Below, in pieces: positions 34,010-44,183 of a DNA stretch of 64,000 nucleotides. Under the pieces are notes generated by a model that saw only the letters and a program-made list of their open reading frames with translations, ran no database searches and was not told the origin of the DNA. A program made the translations under genes and the position numbers. The stretch covers positions 1-64,000 of the forward strand of contig JAEERC010000045.1 of NCBI GenBank assembly GCA_016285645.1, read 5' to 3'. Numbering within the stretch: position 1 is the first letter of the stretch; the number at the start of each line of letters is the position of its first letter. The stretch is from Clostridiaceae bacterium. GTDB taxonomy: Bacteria; Bacillota; Clostridia; Oscillospirales; Acutalibacteraceae.

Positions 34010-35248
34010 TTATTCATTCAATAAATCCGGCGCGGGTTCCTGCGAAGACTCCACATTTTTAAGTTTCTTCGCGATTATGTTGTTGCGCTTCTGCGCCTCG
34101 TCAATCGACTGACCTGCTTCGTCAATCTTCTTTTTCGCTCTTTCAAGCGCCAGGCCGAATCTGTCGTGCTGATCCTTCGCCACAGCGAGAAGCGCGCGCA
34201 CCTCGTTGGCTTTTTCGTTTATAGCCACAGCCCTGAAGCCCATTGAAAGCGAGTTTAAAAGAGCCGTGATTGTTGTGGGGCCCGCTATCATTATTCCGTA
34301 TTTGGACTGCACCTTTTCCACAAGCCCGTTTTTGGAGGAGACTATCTCGGCAAACAGGGCGTCCGTTGCGAGGTAGAGAATGGCGTAGGGAGTGGTGCGC
34401 GGAACATTGATATATTTTGAAACGGTTTTCGCCTCGTTTTCAACTCTTGTCTCAAGTGCCTTGCGCGCTGTTTCGAGCGCCTTTGAGTCGGCGTTGTCCG
34501 CCGCTTCGCAGACTTTTATATAGTCCTCCATCGGGAATTTCGAGTCAACGGGCAGGTAGGTTATTCTGCCGTCGGATGACGGAATCTTTATGGCGAACTC
34601 AACCCGCTCATCGGTGCCCTCGTTGCAGACGAAATTCGTTTCATACATTCCGGGAACGGTCTGGTCCAGCAGGGAGCCGAGCTGAACCTCAGCCCAGGTG
34701 CCCCTCGCCTTGACATTTGTGAGCACTCTGTTGAGAGCCGTGACATTCGCCGTGACGGAGCCGGAGAGCTCCTTCATTTCGCCTATGGATTTGTTGACAT
34801 TCTCAAGCTGGTCGGAGACCGCCTTGAACGAGGAGTTGAGCCGCGCGGAAAGCGTTGAGGTGAGTTTTTCGTCAACGGTCAGACGCATCTGCTCCAGCTT
34901 CTGCTCGTTGCTTTGGCGCATTTTTTCCGCCGATTCGGCGTTGCTTTTGTTTATCTCGCTCAGGTCCTCGCGTATGGCGATTATCAGTTTATTCTGGTAG
35001 TCGGCGTTGCGAAGATTCATCTGCTCGAGTTTTTCGTTCATACCGCGCAGACTTTCGCCCGTTTCGGAGCGCAGAGTCTGCTGCATCTGCAGGTTTTCCC
35101 TGCGGCTTCTCTCAAATTCCGCGTCCACATTTTCGGTAAGCGATTTGAGTTTTTCATCCGTTACGGCGAGAGCCGCCGAAATCTCCGGAGAGGCGGACGG
35201 CTTTTTGAGAAGCAGTACTATGAGCAGGATTATTATCACCGCCGACAA
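34010..35248 (-). CDS. rmuC: RmuC-family protein
   Basis: DNA recombination-limiting protein with a nuclease-like core. The 412-residue product begins with a membrane helix (SAVIIILLIVLLL), a long coiled coil of about 160 residues, then the RmuC domain (ARGTWAEVQLGSLLDQTVPG, LPVDSKFPMEDY, GPTTITALLNSLSMGF). The start is unclear: 35248 is a TTG with no RBS inside the hydrophobic segment. The open frame continues upstream to an in-frame TAA without ATG or GTG, but with a CTG about 18 bases earlier. The protein may therefore be slightly longer. It lies 31 bases before the GH3 gene. Confidence 0.88.
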   Translation of the reverse strand: MSAVIIILLIVLLLKKPSASPEISAALAVTDEKLKSLTENVDAEFERSRRENLQMQQTLRSETGESLRGMNEKLEQMNLRNADYQNKLIIAIREDLSEINKSNAESAEKMRQSNEQKLEQMRLTVDEKLTSTLSARLNSSFKAVSDQLENVNKSIGEMKELSGSVTANVTALNRVLTNVKARGTWAEVQLGSLLDQTVPGMYETNFVCNEGTDERVEFAIKIPSSDGRITYLPVDSKFPMEDYIKVCEAADNADSKALETARKALETRVENEAKTVSKYINVPRTTPYAILYLATDALFAEIVSSKNGLVEKVQSKYGIMIAGPTTITALLNSLSMGFRAVAINEKANEVRALLAVAKDQHDRFGLALERAKKKIDEAGQSIDEAQKRNNIIAKKLKNVESSQEPAPDLLNE

Positions 35249-35506
35249 AGCAATTGAGATATACAGTTCCGTAACTTACACCGCCCTTTTTGACAATATT
35301 TCACCATATTATGAAAATAATATCATAATGTCAATATATTTACAATAGAGTACAGGGCGGAGTAATTCCTTTTTGTAAATTTAAACAAAAAACGGCGGCT
35401 GTTTTTGACATACACACTTATTTAAAAATTATTTTTCTTTTAAAGAATATTATTATTAATTAAGTTTGTTATTATGTACTGTAAGATATTTTTACAGAGG
35501 AAACAT

Positions 35507-37675
35507 ATGAGCAAGATTCTTGTTTTGACCGAAAAGCCCTCGGTGGCGAAGGATATAGCCCGCGTGCTCGGGTGCAGAAAAAGCGGCAACGGCTGCCTCA
35601 TAGGCGATAAATATGTAATCACCTGGGCGCTGGGTCATCTTGTGACTCTCGCCGACCCCGAGGCGTATGACGACAAATACAAAACCTGGCGCATGGAGGA
35701 TTTGCCCATGCTGCCGGAGAGAATGAAACTGGTTGTTATTCCGCAGACGGGCAAGCAGTTCAGGGCGGTGAGCGCGCTTCTCAACTCCCCCGAGTTTTCC
35801 GAGCTTGTTATAGCCACGGACGCGGGGCGCGAGGGCGAACTTGTCGCGCGCTGGATTATTCAGAAAGCGCATTTCAGAAAGCCGATGAAGCGCCTGTGGA
35901 TTTCATCGCAGACGGACAAAGCGATAAAAGAGGGCTTCGCGAATTTAAAACCCTCGTCGCAGTATGACTCCCTCTACCGCTCGGCTCAGTCGAGGGCGGA
36001 GGCGGACTGGCTTGTGGGTCTCAACATAAGCCGCGCCCTCACCTGCAAGCACAACGCACAGCTTTCCGCAGGCAGAGTGCAGACCCCCACGCTCGCCATG
36101 ATTGTAAAGCGCGAGGACGACATAATGAAGTTCCGCCCGAAAAACTACTACACCGTACGCGCATATTTTGACGGTTTCAGCGCCCTTTACAAGGATTCTT
36201 CGGGCAACGCGAATTTCAGCGACACCGCCGCGGCGGAGAAAATCGCCGGTGAGATAAAGGGCAAAACCGCCTCATTCACAAGCGTCAAAAAAGTATATAA
36301 ACACTCCGCTCCCCCTGCCGCCTATGACCTGACGGAACTTCAGAGGGACGCGAACAAGAAATATTCCTACTCCGCCAAGCAGACTCTCTCGATTATGCAG
36401 AGTCTTTACGAAACCCACAAACTGCTTACATATCCGCGCACGGATTCGAGATATATTACGGACGATGTTGTTCCCACCCTGCCCGAACGCCTGAAGGCGA
36501 TTGCCATAGGTCCCTACAAGGAGGCGGCGAACGCTCTGCTCAGGGCGAGACCGCTGCAGACTAAATACATTGTAAACAACGCCCGTGTGTCCGACCATCA
36601 CGCCATCATCCCTACCGAACAGTATGTGGATCTGAACCGCCTCTCACGCGAGGAGCGGAATATTTACGATCTTGTTGTGCGCAGATTTCTCGCCGTGTTA
36701 AGCCCTGCCTTTGAATATGACGAGGTGCAGGTCACGGCGACGGTCGGCAGATATAATTTTTACGCCAAAGGCAAGGCGGTGCGCTCCGCCGGCTGGAAGG
36801 CGCTCTACGGCGCGTCGGATTTTGACGAGGACGACGAGGAGAGCAGAGGCACCCTCCCCGATTTAAGGCAGGGAGCGTCCGCCCGTGTTGTTGACGCGAA
36901 GGTCATCACGGGTCAGACAAAGCCGCCCGCGAGATATACGGAGGCGACTCTTCTTACCGCTATGGAAAACCCGACGGGTCAGGTGGAGAGCGGCGAACTC
37001 AGGGATGTTCTCAAAGAGAGCGGAGGTCTCGGCACTCCCGCCACAAGAGCCGATATAATCGAAAAACTGTTTGACTCCTTCTGCGTTGAAAGAAGGGGCA
37101 AAGAGATTGTGCCCACATCAAAGGGCAGGCAGCTCATAAACATAGTGCCCGCCGACCTCAAATCGGCGGAGCTTACCGCCAAATGGGAGCAGCAGCTCTC
37201 ACTTATAGCCAAGGGAAAGGCGGACGACAAAAAGTTCATTGCCGATATGCGCAAATACGCAAGTTCGCTCGTTTCAAGCGTAATAGCGGACTCTTCCGTT
37301 TACCGTCACGACAATTTAACGCGCGAAAAGTGTCCGCAGTGCGGCAAATATATGCTCGATGTGAACGGCAAAAAAGGCAGAATGCTCATCTGCCAGGACA
37401 GGGAATGCGGCTACCGCAAGAGTCTGAGCATTATAACAAACGCCCGCTGCCCCGAATGCCATAAAAAACTTGAAATGCGCGGCGAGGGCGAAAAAAGAGC
37501 GTTTTACTGCGTGTGCGGCTTCCGTGAGAAACTCAGCGATTTTGAAAAGAGAAAGCAGGAAAGCGGAGCCAACAAACGCGATGTGGCAAAATATATGAGC
37601 ACGCAGAACAACAAAAAGCCCGCGAGCAATCCGCTCGCTGACCAGCTTGCCAAATGGATGGAAGAGAATTCTTGA
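35507..37675 (+). CDS. topB: DNA topoisomerase III
   Basis: Type IA topoisomerase that relaxes and decatenates DNA. ATG 35507 is chosen because RBS aggaaa precedes it and the protein then begins MSKILVLTEKPSVAKDIARV, as in TopB; an ATG 33 bases upstream lacks support. The 722 residues include the TOPRIM motif (LVIATDAGREGELVARWI), the catalytic Tyr in LLTYPRTDSRYI, and C-terminal zinc-ribbon cysteines (CPQCGKYM...CQDRECGYRK, CPECHKKL...CVCGF). The small gene for a peptide-type lipoprotein starts 1 base later. Confidence 0.95.
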   Translation: MSKILVLTEKPSVAKDIARVLGCRKSGNGCLIGDKYVITWALGHLVTLADPEAYDDKYKTWRMEDLPMLPERMKLVVIPQTGKQFRAVSALLNSPEFSELVIATDAGREGELVARWIIQKAHFRKPMKRLWISSQTDKAIKEGFANLKPSSQYDSLYRSAQSRAEADWLVGLNISRALTCKHNAQLSAGRVQTPTLAMIVKREDDIMKFRPKNYYTVRAYFDGFSALYKDSSGNANFSDTAAAEKIAGEIKGKTASFTSVKKVYKHSAPPAAYDLTELQRDANKKYSYSAKQTLSIMQSLYETHKLLTYPRTDSRYITDDVVPTLPERLKAIAIGPYKEAANALLRARPLQTKYIVNNARVSDHHAIIPTEQYVDLNRLSREERNIYDLVVRRFLAVLSPAFEYDEVQVTATVGRYNFYAKGKAVRSAGWKALYGASDFDEDDEESRGTLPDLRQGASARVVDAKVITGQTKPPARYTEATLLTAMENPTGQVESGELRDVLKESGGLGTPATRADIIEKLFDSFCVERRGKEIVPTSKGRQLINIVPADLKSAELTAKWEQQLSLIAKGKADDKKFIADMRKYASSLVSSVIADSSVYRHDNLTREKCPQCGKYMLDVNGKKGRMLICQDRECGYRKSLSIITNARCPECHKKLEMRGEGEKRAFYCVCGFREKLSDFEKRKQESGANKRDVAKYMSTQNNKKPASNPLADQLAKWMEENS

Positions 37676-37676
37676 T

Positions 37677-39296
37677 ATGAGAAAAATTACAGCCGTAATT
37701 TTAATAATGATACTTACGCTGTCGCTTGCCGCCTGCGGCAAAGAGGGCGGCGACAGTCTCGCCTACGCGCTTTACTCCTCCCCCTCAACACTGGACCCGC
37801 AGTATTCCCAAGGCAACAGCGCGCAGATAATCATAGGCAACTGCTTCGAGGGGCTGACGAGGATTGACGAAAACGGCAATATCGCGCCGGGCGTCGCGAC
37901 CGACTGGGAAATATCCCCCGACGGGCTGACCTACACCTTCAACCTTCGCGAGGACAGCGGCTGGTATATCATACGGCGCGTAAACGCCTCCACTCTCGAT
38001 GAAAAGGAGAGCCGTTACGAGCCCGTGACCGCCTACGATTTTTCTTTCGCGTTTTTCCGCGCCGTAAAGCAGGAGACCGACTGCCCCGATTACTCGCAGT
38101 TCGCGATTATCAAAAACGCCGAGAAGGTGCATAACGAAAACCTTTCGGCTATCAATCTCGGAGTTAACGCGCTCGACTCAAAAACACTTGAAATAAATCT
38201 CGAGCGCCCCTGCCCCGAATTCCTCTACCGCCTTTCCACCCCGGCGTTTATGCCCTGCAACGAGGAGTTTTTTAACGCCTGCGACGGAAGATACGGGCTC
38301 AACGCCTCCTATCTGCTGTGCAACGGACCCTTCGCCGTAACCGCCTGGGATTCATCCTCCTCGCTCATAATGAGAAAGAACGCGGGCTACAGCGGCGAAA
38401 ACGAGGCAAAGCCCTCCTCGGTTTCCTTCTATTTCAACAACGATATAAATGACATTTCAGAAAAGGTGTCGCTCGGCACATACTGCGCGGGTGTTTTTAC
38501 GGATGAGGAGAATATGCCTTCGCAGGGCGTAAACTCAACCGCGCTGGACAACTCCGTTTACGGCTTCTGTTTCAACTGCTCGGACAGTTATTTTTCAAAC
38601 GAGAACCTGCGGCTCGCACTTATGTGCTGTGTTGACCGCGGCATTTTCACGCCCCCCGAAGGGAGCACACAGACGAACTCCTGCGTGCCGCTTTGCTGCA
38701 GAGCGGGAGAGGCGAATTACATTGAGGCAATCGGAAGCCAGACCGTTCTTCCCGCAAGCGATACGACCTTCGCTATGATAAGCTTCCAAAAGGCGCTCAG
38801 CGAGTTGAACGCGAAATCGCTCAAACTGAATATCCTCTGTGAGGAGAAATACTCGGGATATATCCGCTCACAGATTCAGATATGGCAGAAGGTTTTTGAT
38901 GTGAACCTCTCCGTTTCGGTTGAGACTCTCAGTGAAAGCGCCATTGAAACGCGTATGCGCAAACACGATTATCAGTTCGCTTTCGCTCCGGTTCATTCAT
39001 ACAGCGGGCTTGCCGCGAACTATCTCTCGGGCTTTATGTCCGGCGACGGCGACAACATTTTCGCCTTTGAGGATGAATACTACGACAACGCCGTGCGCAC
39101 CACCTTCAACATTGAGGACCCGCGCGAGCTTCTCAACGGCTGTTTCACAATGGACAGTTACCTCACAAAGCACGCCGTGTTTTACCCACTGTTCACGGGC
39201 AGAACTTATCTTGTTGAACACCGCTCGGTAAGCGGAGTAAAATGCTCCCCCTCGGGCGACTGTATATATTTCTCAGGCGCAATTTCATCAGACTGA
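37677..39296 (+). CDS. Peptide-type ABC solute-binding lipoprotein (SBP family 5)
   Basis: ATG 37677, right after the topB stop, opens a lipoprotein signal peptide (MRKITAVILIMILTLSLAAC) with Cys20 as the lipid site. The 539-residue body fits DppA/OppA-like binding proteins (SSPSTLDPQYSQGNSAQI, IAPGVATDWEISPDGLTYTF, TAYDFSFAFFRAVK). No permease or ATPase gene of this class is nearby, so it is an orphan binding protein or has another role. It is apparently co-transcribed with topB before it and two unknown envelope proteins after it. Confidence 0.87.
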   Translation: MRKITAVILIMILTLSLAACGKEGGDSLAYALYSSPSTLDPQYSQGNSAQIIIGNCFEGLTRIDENGNIAPGVATDWEISPDGLTYTFNLREDSGWYIIRRVNASTLDEKESRYEPVTAYDFSFAFFRAVKQETDCPDYSQFAIIKNAEKVHNENLSAINLGVNALDSKTLEINLERPCPEFLYRLSTPAFMPCNEEFFNACDGRYGLNASYLLCNGPFAVTAWDSSSSLIMRKNAGYSGENEAKPSSVSFYFNNDINDISEKVSLGTYCAGVFTDEENMPSQGVNSTALDNSVYGFCFNCSDSYFSNENLRLALMCCVDRGIFTPPEGSTQTNSCVPLCCRAGEANYIEAIGSQTVLPASDTTFAMISFQKALSELNAKSLKLNILCEEKYSGYIRSQIQIWQKVFDVNLSVSVETLSESAIETRMRKHDYQFAFAPVHSYSGLAANYLSGFMSGDGDNIFAFEDEYYDNAVRTTFNIEDPRELLNGCFTMDSYLTKHAVFYPLFTGRTYLVEHRSVSGVKCSPSGDCIYFSGAISSD

Positions 39297-39309
39297 AAGG
39301 GTGAACAAT

Positions 39310-40365
39310 ATGACAAAACCCGAAAAAATATCAATGGGCATCGGCATAGCCGCGGGCGTAGCGGCGGGTGTTCTGCCGTCCGTGATAAGGGCGGTTTCGG
39401 CGGACAAGGAGAAGGAGCCGTGCGAAAGGCCCGGTAAACTCACCTTTGAAAACGGCGTTTTCAGGGACGCTCAGGGCAACGAGACGGCGCTGAAAATTCT
39501 GTTTATGCGCAATTATTCGCTAAAAAAGGAACAGCGCGAGGCGCTCGGCAACAGATTCGGCGGTTACGGCGCGTCTCAGGTTGACGCCGCCTATTCAAAA
39601 AGCGCGCTCACCGCGCAGGATATCGCTTTTATCCGCTCGCTGGGCTTTAACTGCGTGGGCATAAGTTTTTCACATTCGTTCATCTATCCCAACGGCAAAA
39701 TCGGTAAAAAGATTGATTTTTCCGCCGTTGACAGCATAGTTGAGGAGTGCTGCAAAAACGGGCTCTATGTTGCCCTGAATCTTACAGACTCATCGCTCTA
39801 TTCAAAAAAACCGAGCGAGAAAAAACTCGGCACTGTCTGGGCTCAGTTAGCCGCGCACTTTAAGGATGACGCGGCCGTTGTGCTGTATGACACATCATCG
39901 CCATATCTCAGCGAAAAGGATGAAAAGGCGGCATACAAGGCAATCCGCAAGGCGGACAAATTCACAGCCGTCATTTCAAAAACCGCGCGCGCAAAAGAAC
40001 CGTATTACTCAAACGCCGTTGATTCAGCGCCCGTGTTCGATGAAATACGCCCCGTAACCCGCGACCTCAAAGCGGCATATGAGAGCGGAAAGTCCGTTAT
40101 TTTTGAGACATTCAAATCGGAATATGTGGCGCTCTTCACCCTCGCGCCCAACGACATAGACCACAGTGTTGACGATTACAAAACCCTTCTCGCGAAATAC
40201 GCCCAGATCAATAACGGCATTATGAAAGACGAGGCACTCGCCGATGAAATAAAGGCAATTTTCAACCCCGCCGACGAGCCGGAGGAGAAAAAAGAGAAGG
40301 AAAAGAAATTCAGGATTGAAGCCGGATTCCGAAGCGGCAAAAATCTGACGAAAATTACGATTTAA
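39310..40365 (+). CDS. GH5-like TIM-barrel protein with altered catalytic motif
   Basis: ATG 39310 with RBS aaaggg is preferred over a GTG 9 bases upstream. The 351-residue protein has a hydrophobic N-terminus (ISMGIGIAAGVAAGVLP) that could anchor it. It resembles cellulase-type GH5 barrels: IAFIRSLGFNCVGISFSHSF and a following VDSIVEECCKNGLYVALNLT. The strand that should end in Asn-Glu-Pro instead reads VVLYDTSSPYLS, so the acid/base Glu appears absent. A Glu remains in SVIFETFKSEYV. It is likely a non-enzymatic or altered relative. The C-terminus is lysine-rich. Family assignment is moderate. Confidence 0.65.
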   Translation: MTKPEKISMGIGIAAGVAAGVLPSVIRAVSADKEKEPCERPGKLTFENGVFRDAQGNETALKILFMRNYSLKKEQREALGNRFGGYGASQVDAAYSKSALTAQDIAFIRSLGFNCVGISFSHSFIYPNGKIGKKIDFSAVDSIVEECCKNGLYVALNLTDSSLYSKKPSEKKLGTVWAQLAAHFKDDAAVVLYDTSSPYLSEKDEKAAYKAIRKADKFTAVISKTARAKEPYYSNAVDSAPVFDEIRPVTRDLKAAYESGKSVIFETFKSEYVALFTLAPNDIDHSVDDYKTLLAKYAQINNGIMKDEALADEIKAIFNPADEPEEKKEKEKKFRIEAGFRSGKNLTKITI

Positions 40366-40374
40366 GGAGCCGCC

Positions 40375-41127
40375 ATGAAAAAATCAACCAGAATAATAAG
40401 TCTGTTTCTGTGCGCGGCAGTTCTTTTTACAGTGTGCTTTGCGCTGACCTCGTGCAAGAAAAAGGAAGAAAAAATTAAATATACCTCGGAATACATAACC
40501 GACAGGCGCGTTGACGAAACCTTCAAGGATTCCGACGGCAATACGGCATATAAACTCACCATGGTTCTGCCGCAGCTCGACGAAAAAAAGATTGCCACGG
40601 TTGACAATTTCAACGCCGTGATTTCGGCAATCGAGCAGGATTCGCGTTCGACGGTGCAGGCGGTAATCGGCAACAAGCTTTATAAAAAGGGCGTGCCGTG
40701 GACGGAGACTGCCGACTATGAACTGACCTACGCCTCGAACCAGTATATAAGCACCGTAATTGAGAGAAGGCGCGAGACCTCGGACGGCAGAATAAGTTAT
40801 ATGAAAAAACCCGTGGTCTTCTCGTTCCGCACAAATTCACAGGCGTCGCTGGAGGATTTCGCCAAAATAAACGGTGACAACCTGCACACAAAACTCGCGA
40901 ATATGATAATCGGCAAAATCAACGACGATGGCGGCAATCCGCCGAAAATCGCCGACCTGCGCGCGGGATTTACTCTTGAGGATTTCGCGCTGACCGCCTC
41001 GGGAATCGACATCTATCTTCAGAACGACTCGCTCCTCAGTTATAAGGGCGTAAAGGACTGCTACTCCTTCTCCTTCGCGGAACTGACGCAATACCTGAAA
41101 CTGCCGAACCTGCCGTCAACAGAATAA
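40375..41127 (+). CDS. Lipoprotein of unknown function
   Basis: The 250-residue protein has a lipoprotein signal with the lipobox FALTSC (Cys27) followed by KKKEEK. The body has features of the DUF3298/RsiV-like group (TVIERRRETSDGRISYMKKP followed by VVFSFRTN and a repeated beta pattern), but the match is weak. It begins 9 bases after the GH5-like gene with RBS aaggag and ends the topB operon ahead of a terminator. Function unknown. Confidence 0.7.
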   Translation: MKKSTRIISLFLCAAVLFTVCFALTSCKKKEEKIKYTSEYITDRRVDETFKDSDGNTAYKLTMVLPQLDEKKIATVDNFNAVISAIEQDSRSTVQAVIGNKLYKKGVPWTETADYELTYASNQYISTVIERRRETSDGRISYMKKPVVFSFRTNSQASLEDFAKINGDNLHTKLANMIIGKINDDGGNPPKIADLRAGFTLEDFALTASGIDIYLQNDSLLSYKGVKDCYSFSFAELTQYLKLPNLPSTE

Positions 41128-41145
41128 ACTAAACGAGATAAAAAA

Positions 41146-41178
41146 CGCCCCGTACCGAGTGGTACGGGGTGTATTTGT
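41146..41178. terminator. Shared terminator of the topB operon and the ribosomal-protein operon
   Basis: CCCCGTACC-gagt-GGTACGGGG is a 9-bp stem between convergent transcription units. It has an A tract on the left and a T-rich tail (gtatttgttg) on the right. Confidence 0.85.
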
Positions 41179-41197
41179 TGTAACTTTAATCTCCGGG

Positions 41198-41539
41198 TCA
41201 GACGAGCTCGATGATGCACATCTCCGCTGCGTCGCCTCTGCGGGGACCGGTTTTGATTATACGGCAGTAACCGCCGTTGACATCCTTATATTTGGGGGCG
41301 ATTTCGTCAAAGAGCTTTTTGACAACGTCCTCTTTTGTGACGTATGCCATAACCTGACGCTTTGCCTGAAGTGAGTCGTTCTTGGCGATGGTAATCATCT
41401 TTTCCGTCATGGAACGAACTTCCTTGGCCCTCGTAACGGTTGTCTCGATCTTACCGTTCTCAAGGAGATAAGTAACAAGACCTCTGAGCATTGATATACG
41501 ATGATCAGTTGCACGGCCGAGTTTTCTACTACCGGGCAT
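41198..41539 (-). CDS. rplQ: 50S ribosomal protein L17
   Basis: Structural protein near the exit tunnel of the large subunit. The 113 residues begin [20 protein letters not shown] and end [18 protein letters not shown], a complete bacterial L17. It is the last gene of the ribosomal cluster, 32 bases after rpoA. Confidence 0.97.
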   Translation of the reverse strand: MPGSRKLGRATDHRISMLRGLVTYLLENGKIETTVTRAKEVRSMTEKMITIAKNDSLQAKRQVMAYVTKEDVVKKLFDEIAPKYKDVNGGYCRIIKTGPRRGDAAEMCIIELV

Positions 41540-41571
41540 TTAATTCACTCTCCTTTACCGTTTTATGGGTC

Positions 41572-42528
41572 TTATTCGTCCTCTTTGCGAAGCGCGAATC
41601 CAAGTGACTGGAGTTTCGCGACAACTTCGTCAAGAGACTTTCTGCCGAGGTTACGGACTTTCATCATGTCCTCCTCGGATTTGCTTATTAAATCTTCCAC
41701 AGTGTTTATCTGCGCTCTCTTCAAGCAGTTGAAAGAGCGAACAGAAAGGTCAAGCTCCTCAATAGTCATCTCCAGGGCTTTTTCTTTGCCGCTGTCTTCT
41801 TTAACTACCATAACATCGGAACCGTAGGACTCGCCTGAAAGGTCACCGAAGAGGTTGAGGTGCTCGTTGAGGATCTTGGCAGCGAGCGAAACGGCGTTGA
41901 TTGCTGAAATCGTGCCGTTTGTCCACACCTCGAGGGTCAGTTTCTCGAAATCGATGTTCTGACCTACACGGATGTTCTCGACTGTGTAGTTTACCTTTAA
42001 AGTAGGTGAGTAGATAGAGTCTATTGCAATAACGCCGATTGCGGGCTGTAAAATCTGCTTGTTCTTTTCGGCAGAAACATAGCCCCTGCCTTTGTCGCAG
42101 GTGATTTCCATATTGACGCGGGCATCGGAATTAAGTGATGCAATATGGAGGTCAGGGTTCAGAATCTCCACTTCCGAATCGGTCTGGATACTGCCGGCTG
42201 TTATCTCACATTCACCGGCGGCGCTTATATAAAGTGTCTTGGGCATATCCGAATGGATTTTGAGGATGACGTTCTTGAGGTTAAGAACTATCTCCGTGAC
42301 ATCTTCCTTGACGCCGGGGATTGTTGTGAACTCATGCTGCACGCCGTCAATCTTTACAGATGTGATCGCGTAGCCGGGAAGGGATGAAAGAAGAACTCTG
42401 CGAAGGCTGTTGCCTAATGTTCCTCCGTAACCTCTTTCGAGAGGTTCCACCACAAACTTTCCGTATGAGTTGTCCTCTGAGAGTTCGGCAGTTTCTATTC
42501 CGGGCTTTTCTATTCTTGTCTCAACCAT
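41572..42528 (-). CDS. rpoA: RNA polymerase alpha subunit
   Basis: Assembly platform of RNA polymerase. The 318-residue protein has the N-terminal dimer domain ([20 protein letters not shown]) and a C-terminal DNA/activator-binding domain ([20 protein letters not shown], followed by [12 protein letters not shown]). Normal length. It lies 78 bases after rpsD, the widest gap in this part of the operon. Confidence 0.98.
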   Translation of the reverse strand: MVETRIEKPGIETAELSEDNSYGKFVVEPLERGYGGTLGNSLRRVLLSSLPGYAITSVKIDGVQHEFTTIPGVKEDVTEIVLNLKNVILKIHSDMPKTLYISAAGECEITAGSIQTDSEVEILNPDLHIASLNSDARVNMEITCDKGRGYVSAEKNKQILQPAIGVIAIDSIYSPTLKVNYTVENIRVGQNIDFEKLTLEVWTNGTISAINAVSLAAKILNEHLNLFGDLSGESYGSDVMVVKEDSGKEKALEMTIEELDLSVRSFNCLKRAQINTVEDLISKSEEDMMKVRNLGRKSLDEVVAKLQSLGFALRKEDE

Positions 42529-42606
42529 GTGAAAAACCTCCTTTTAAAATGCAGGCGGAATGCCTGTTGATAAATGAGCGATTCAAAAAGAGCGTGAAAA
42601 ACGCTA

Positions 42607-43206
42607 TTATTTTGAATACAACTCGACGATAAGATGCTCTTCAACAGGATAATCGATGTCTTCGCGTGTGGGCATGGCAACGATTTTTCCTGTGTAGTCG
42701 TCAGTCTTCTCAATCCAACCGGGAACAAGAGCGATGGGAGCATTTTCGCCTGTCAGTTCTGCAAAGACGGGCTTCTTTCTGCTGTTCTCGCTGATTGCTA
42801 CCACCTCACCGGGCTTAACCTGATAAGAAGGAATGTCAACGCGCTTGCCGTTGATGACGAAGTGACCGTGTGTTACGAGCTGACGAGCCTGACGGCGGGT
42901 AGCCGCGAAACCGAGACGGAAAACAACATTGTCAAGACGACGCTCGCAGAGAACAAGAAGGTTTTCACCTGCTTTGCCCTGCATCTTTGTAGCTCTCTCA
43001 TAATATGAATAGAACTGTTTTTCAAGCATGCCGTATATGAACTTTACCTTCTGCTTTTCATCGAGCTGCTTGGCGTACTCTGATTTCTTTCTTCTCATCT
43101 GACCCTTGGGGTTACGGGTTGTTTCCTTGTTTTTGTAACCCATAACAGCAGGAGAGATGCCGAGCGCCTTGCAACGCTTTGCAATAGGCTGCATATTTCT
43201 TGCCAT
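42607..43206 (-). CDS. rpsD: 30S ribosomal protein S4
   Basis: Primary 16S rRNA-binding protein. The 199 residues contain the S4 RNA-binding domain (RRLDNVVFRLGFAATRRQAR, then QLVTHGHFVINGKRVDIPS). The N-terminus lacks the four-cysteine zinc site and has a single Cys (AKRCKALG), so it is the zinc-independent form. It follows rpsK by 23 bases. Confidence 0.97.
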   Translation of the reverse strand: MARNMQPIAKRCKALGISPAVMGYKNKETTRNPKGQMRRKKSEYAKQLDEKQKVKFIYGMLEKQFYSYYERATKMQGKAGENLLVLCERRLDNVVFRLGFAATRRQARQLVTHGHFVINGKRVDIPSYQVKPGEVVAISENSRKKPVFAELTGENAPIALVPGWIEKTDDYTGKIVAMPTREDIDYPVEEHLIVELYSK

Positions 43207-43229
43207 ATTCTGTATCCTCCTTCTTGCGG

Positions 43230-43631
43230 TTATACGCGTCTTCTCTTGGGCGGGCGGCAGCCGTTATGAGGAATGGGAGTAACATCTTTGATAAGAGTTA
43301 CATCGAGTCCTGCGGTCTGGAGCGCTCTGATAGCCGCTTCACGACCCTGGCCGGGGCCTTTTACGAAAACTTCTACGGTCTTCATACCGTGCTCGATAGC
43401 CGCTTTCGCTGCTACTTCAGCCGCGGTCTGCGCTGCGAAGGGAGTGGACTTTTTGGAGCCCCTGAAGCCCATTTCACCGGCGCTTGCCCATGAAACCGCG
43501 TTGCCCTGAGTATCGGTGATGGTTACGATGGTGTTGTTAAAGGTGGACTGAATATGAGCTGCGCCGCGTTCAATCATCTTACGCTCACGGCGTTTGCGTG
43601 AACCGGCTGTTTTTTTCTGAACTTTAGCCAT
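43230..43631 (-). CDS. rpsK: 30S ribosomal protein S11
   Basis: Platform protein of the small subunit. The 133 residues include [20 protein letters not shown] and end [18 protein letters not shown], the standard S11 signature. It lies 15 bases after rpsM. Confidence 0.97.
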   Translation of the reverse strand: MAKVQKKTAGSRKRRERKMIERGAAHIQSTFNNTIVTITDTQGNAVSWASAGEMGFRGSKKSTPFAAQTAAEVAAKAAIEHGMKTVEVFVKGPGQGREAAIRALQTAGLDVTLIKDVTPIPHNGCRPPKRRRV

Positions 43632-43646
43632 AATATCCTCCTTGTG

Positions 43647-44015
43647 TTACTTCTTCTTATTCGCGATGGTCTTCTTGGGACCCTTGCGTGTTCTTGCGTT
43701 TGTTTTGGAACGCTGGCCTCTTACGGGGAGACCCTTGCGGTGACGCACACCGCGGTAGCATCCGATTTCAATGAGTCTCTTGATGTCGAACGCAGTTTCT
43801 CTGCGAAGGTCACCTTCAACCTTTACGTTGTGGTCGATATATTCACGAAGCTTGGAAATATCGTCCTCGGTAAGGTCCTTGACTCTTGTATCGGGATTAA
43901 CGCCTGTTGCTGCTATAATGTCAGTTGCGGTTTTGCGACCTATGCCGAAGATATAAGTGAGAGCGATCTCTATTCTTTTATCTCTGGGAAGGTCAACGCC
44001 TGATATACGCGCCAT
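43647..44015 (-). CDS. rpsM: 30S ribosomal protein S13
   Basis: Head protein of the small subunit that contacts tRNA and forms bridges to the 50S. The 122 residues start [20 protein letters not shown] and carry [20 protein letters not shown] near the basic C-terminus. A 37-base gap separates it from rpmJ upstream. Confidence 0.97.
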   Translation of the reverse strand: MARISGVDLPRDKRIEIALTYIFGIGRKTATDIIAATGVNPDTRVKDLTEDDISKLREYIDHNVKVEGDLRRETAFDIKRLIEIGCYRGVRHRKGLPVRGQRSKTNARTRKGPKKTIANKKK

Positions 44016-44052
44016 TTGTCAGTTGCACCTCCAATAAATGGTTTGCGTCGGA

Positions 44053-44166
44053 TTAACCCTGACGCTGCTTGTGCTTGGGATTTTCACAGATAACCATTAC
44101 TCTTCCCTTGCGTTTGATAATCTTGCATTTTTCGCACATTTTTTTGACAGAAGGTCTGACTTTCAT
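44053..44166 (-). CDS. rpmJ: 50S ribosomal protein L36
   Basis: The 37-residue protein reads [20 protein letters not shown] and ends [13 protein letters not shown]. The zinc ligands C11, C14, C27 and H32 are present, so this is the zinc-binding type. RBS aaggagg is well placed. It lies between infA and rpsM, as usual. Confidence 0.97.
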   Translation of the reverse strand: MKVRPSVKKMCEKCKIIKRKGRVMVICENPKHKQRQG

Positions 44167-44183
44167 AATAGAATACCTCCTTA

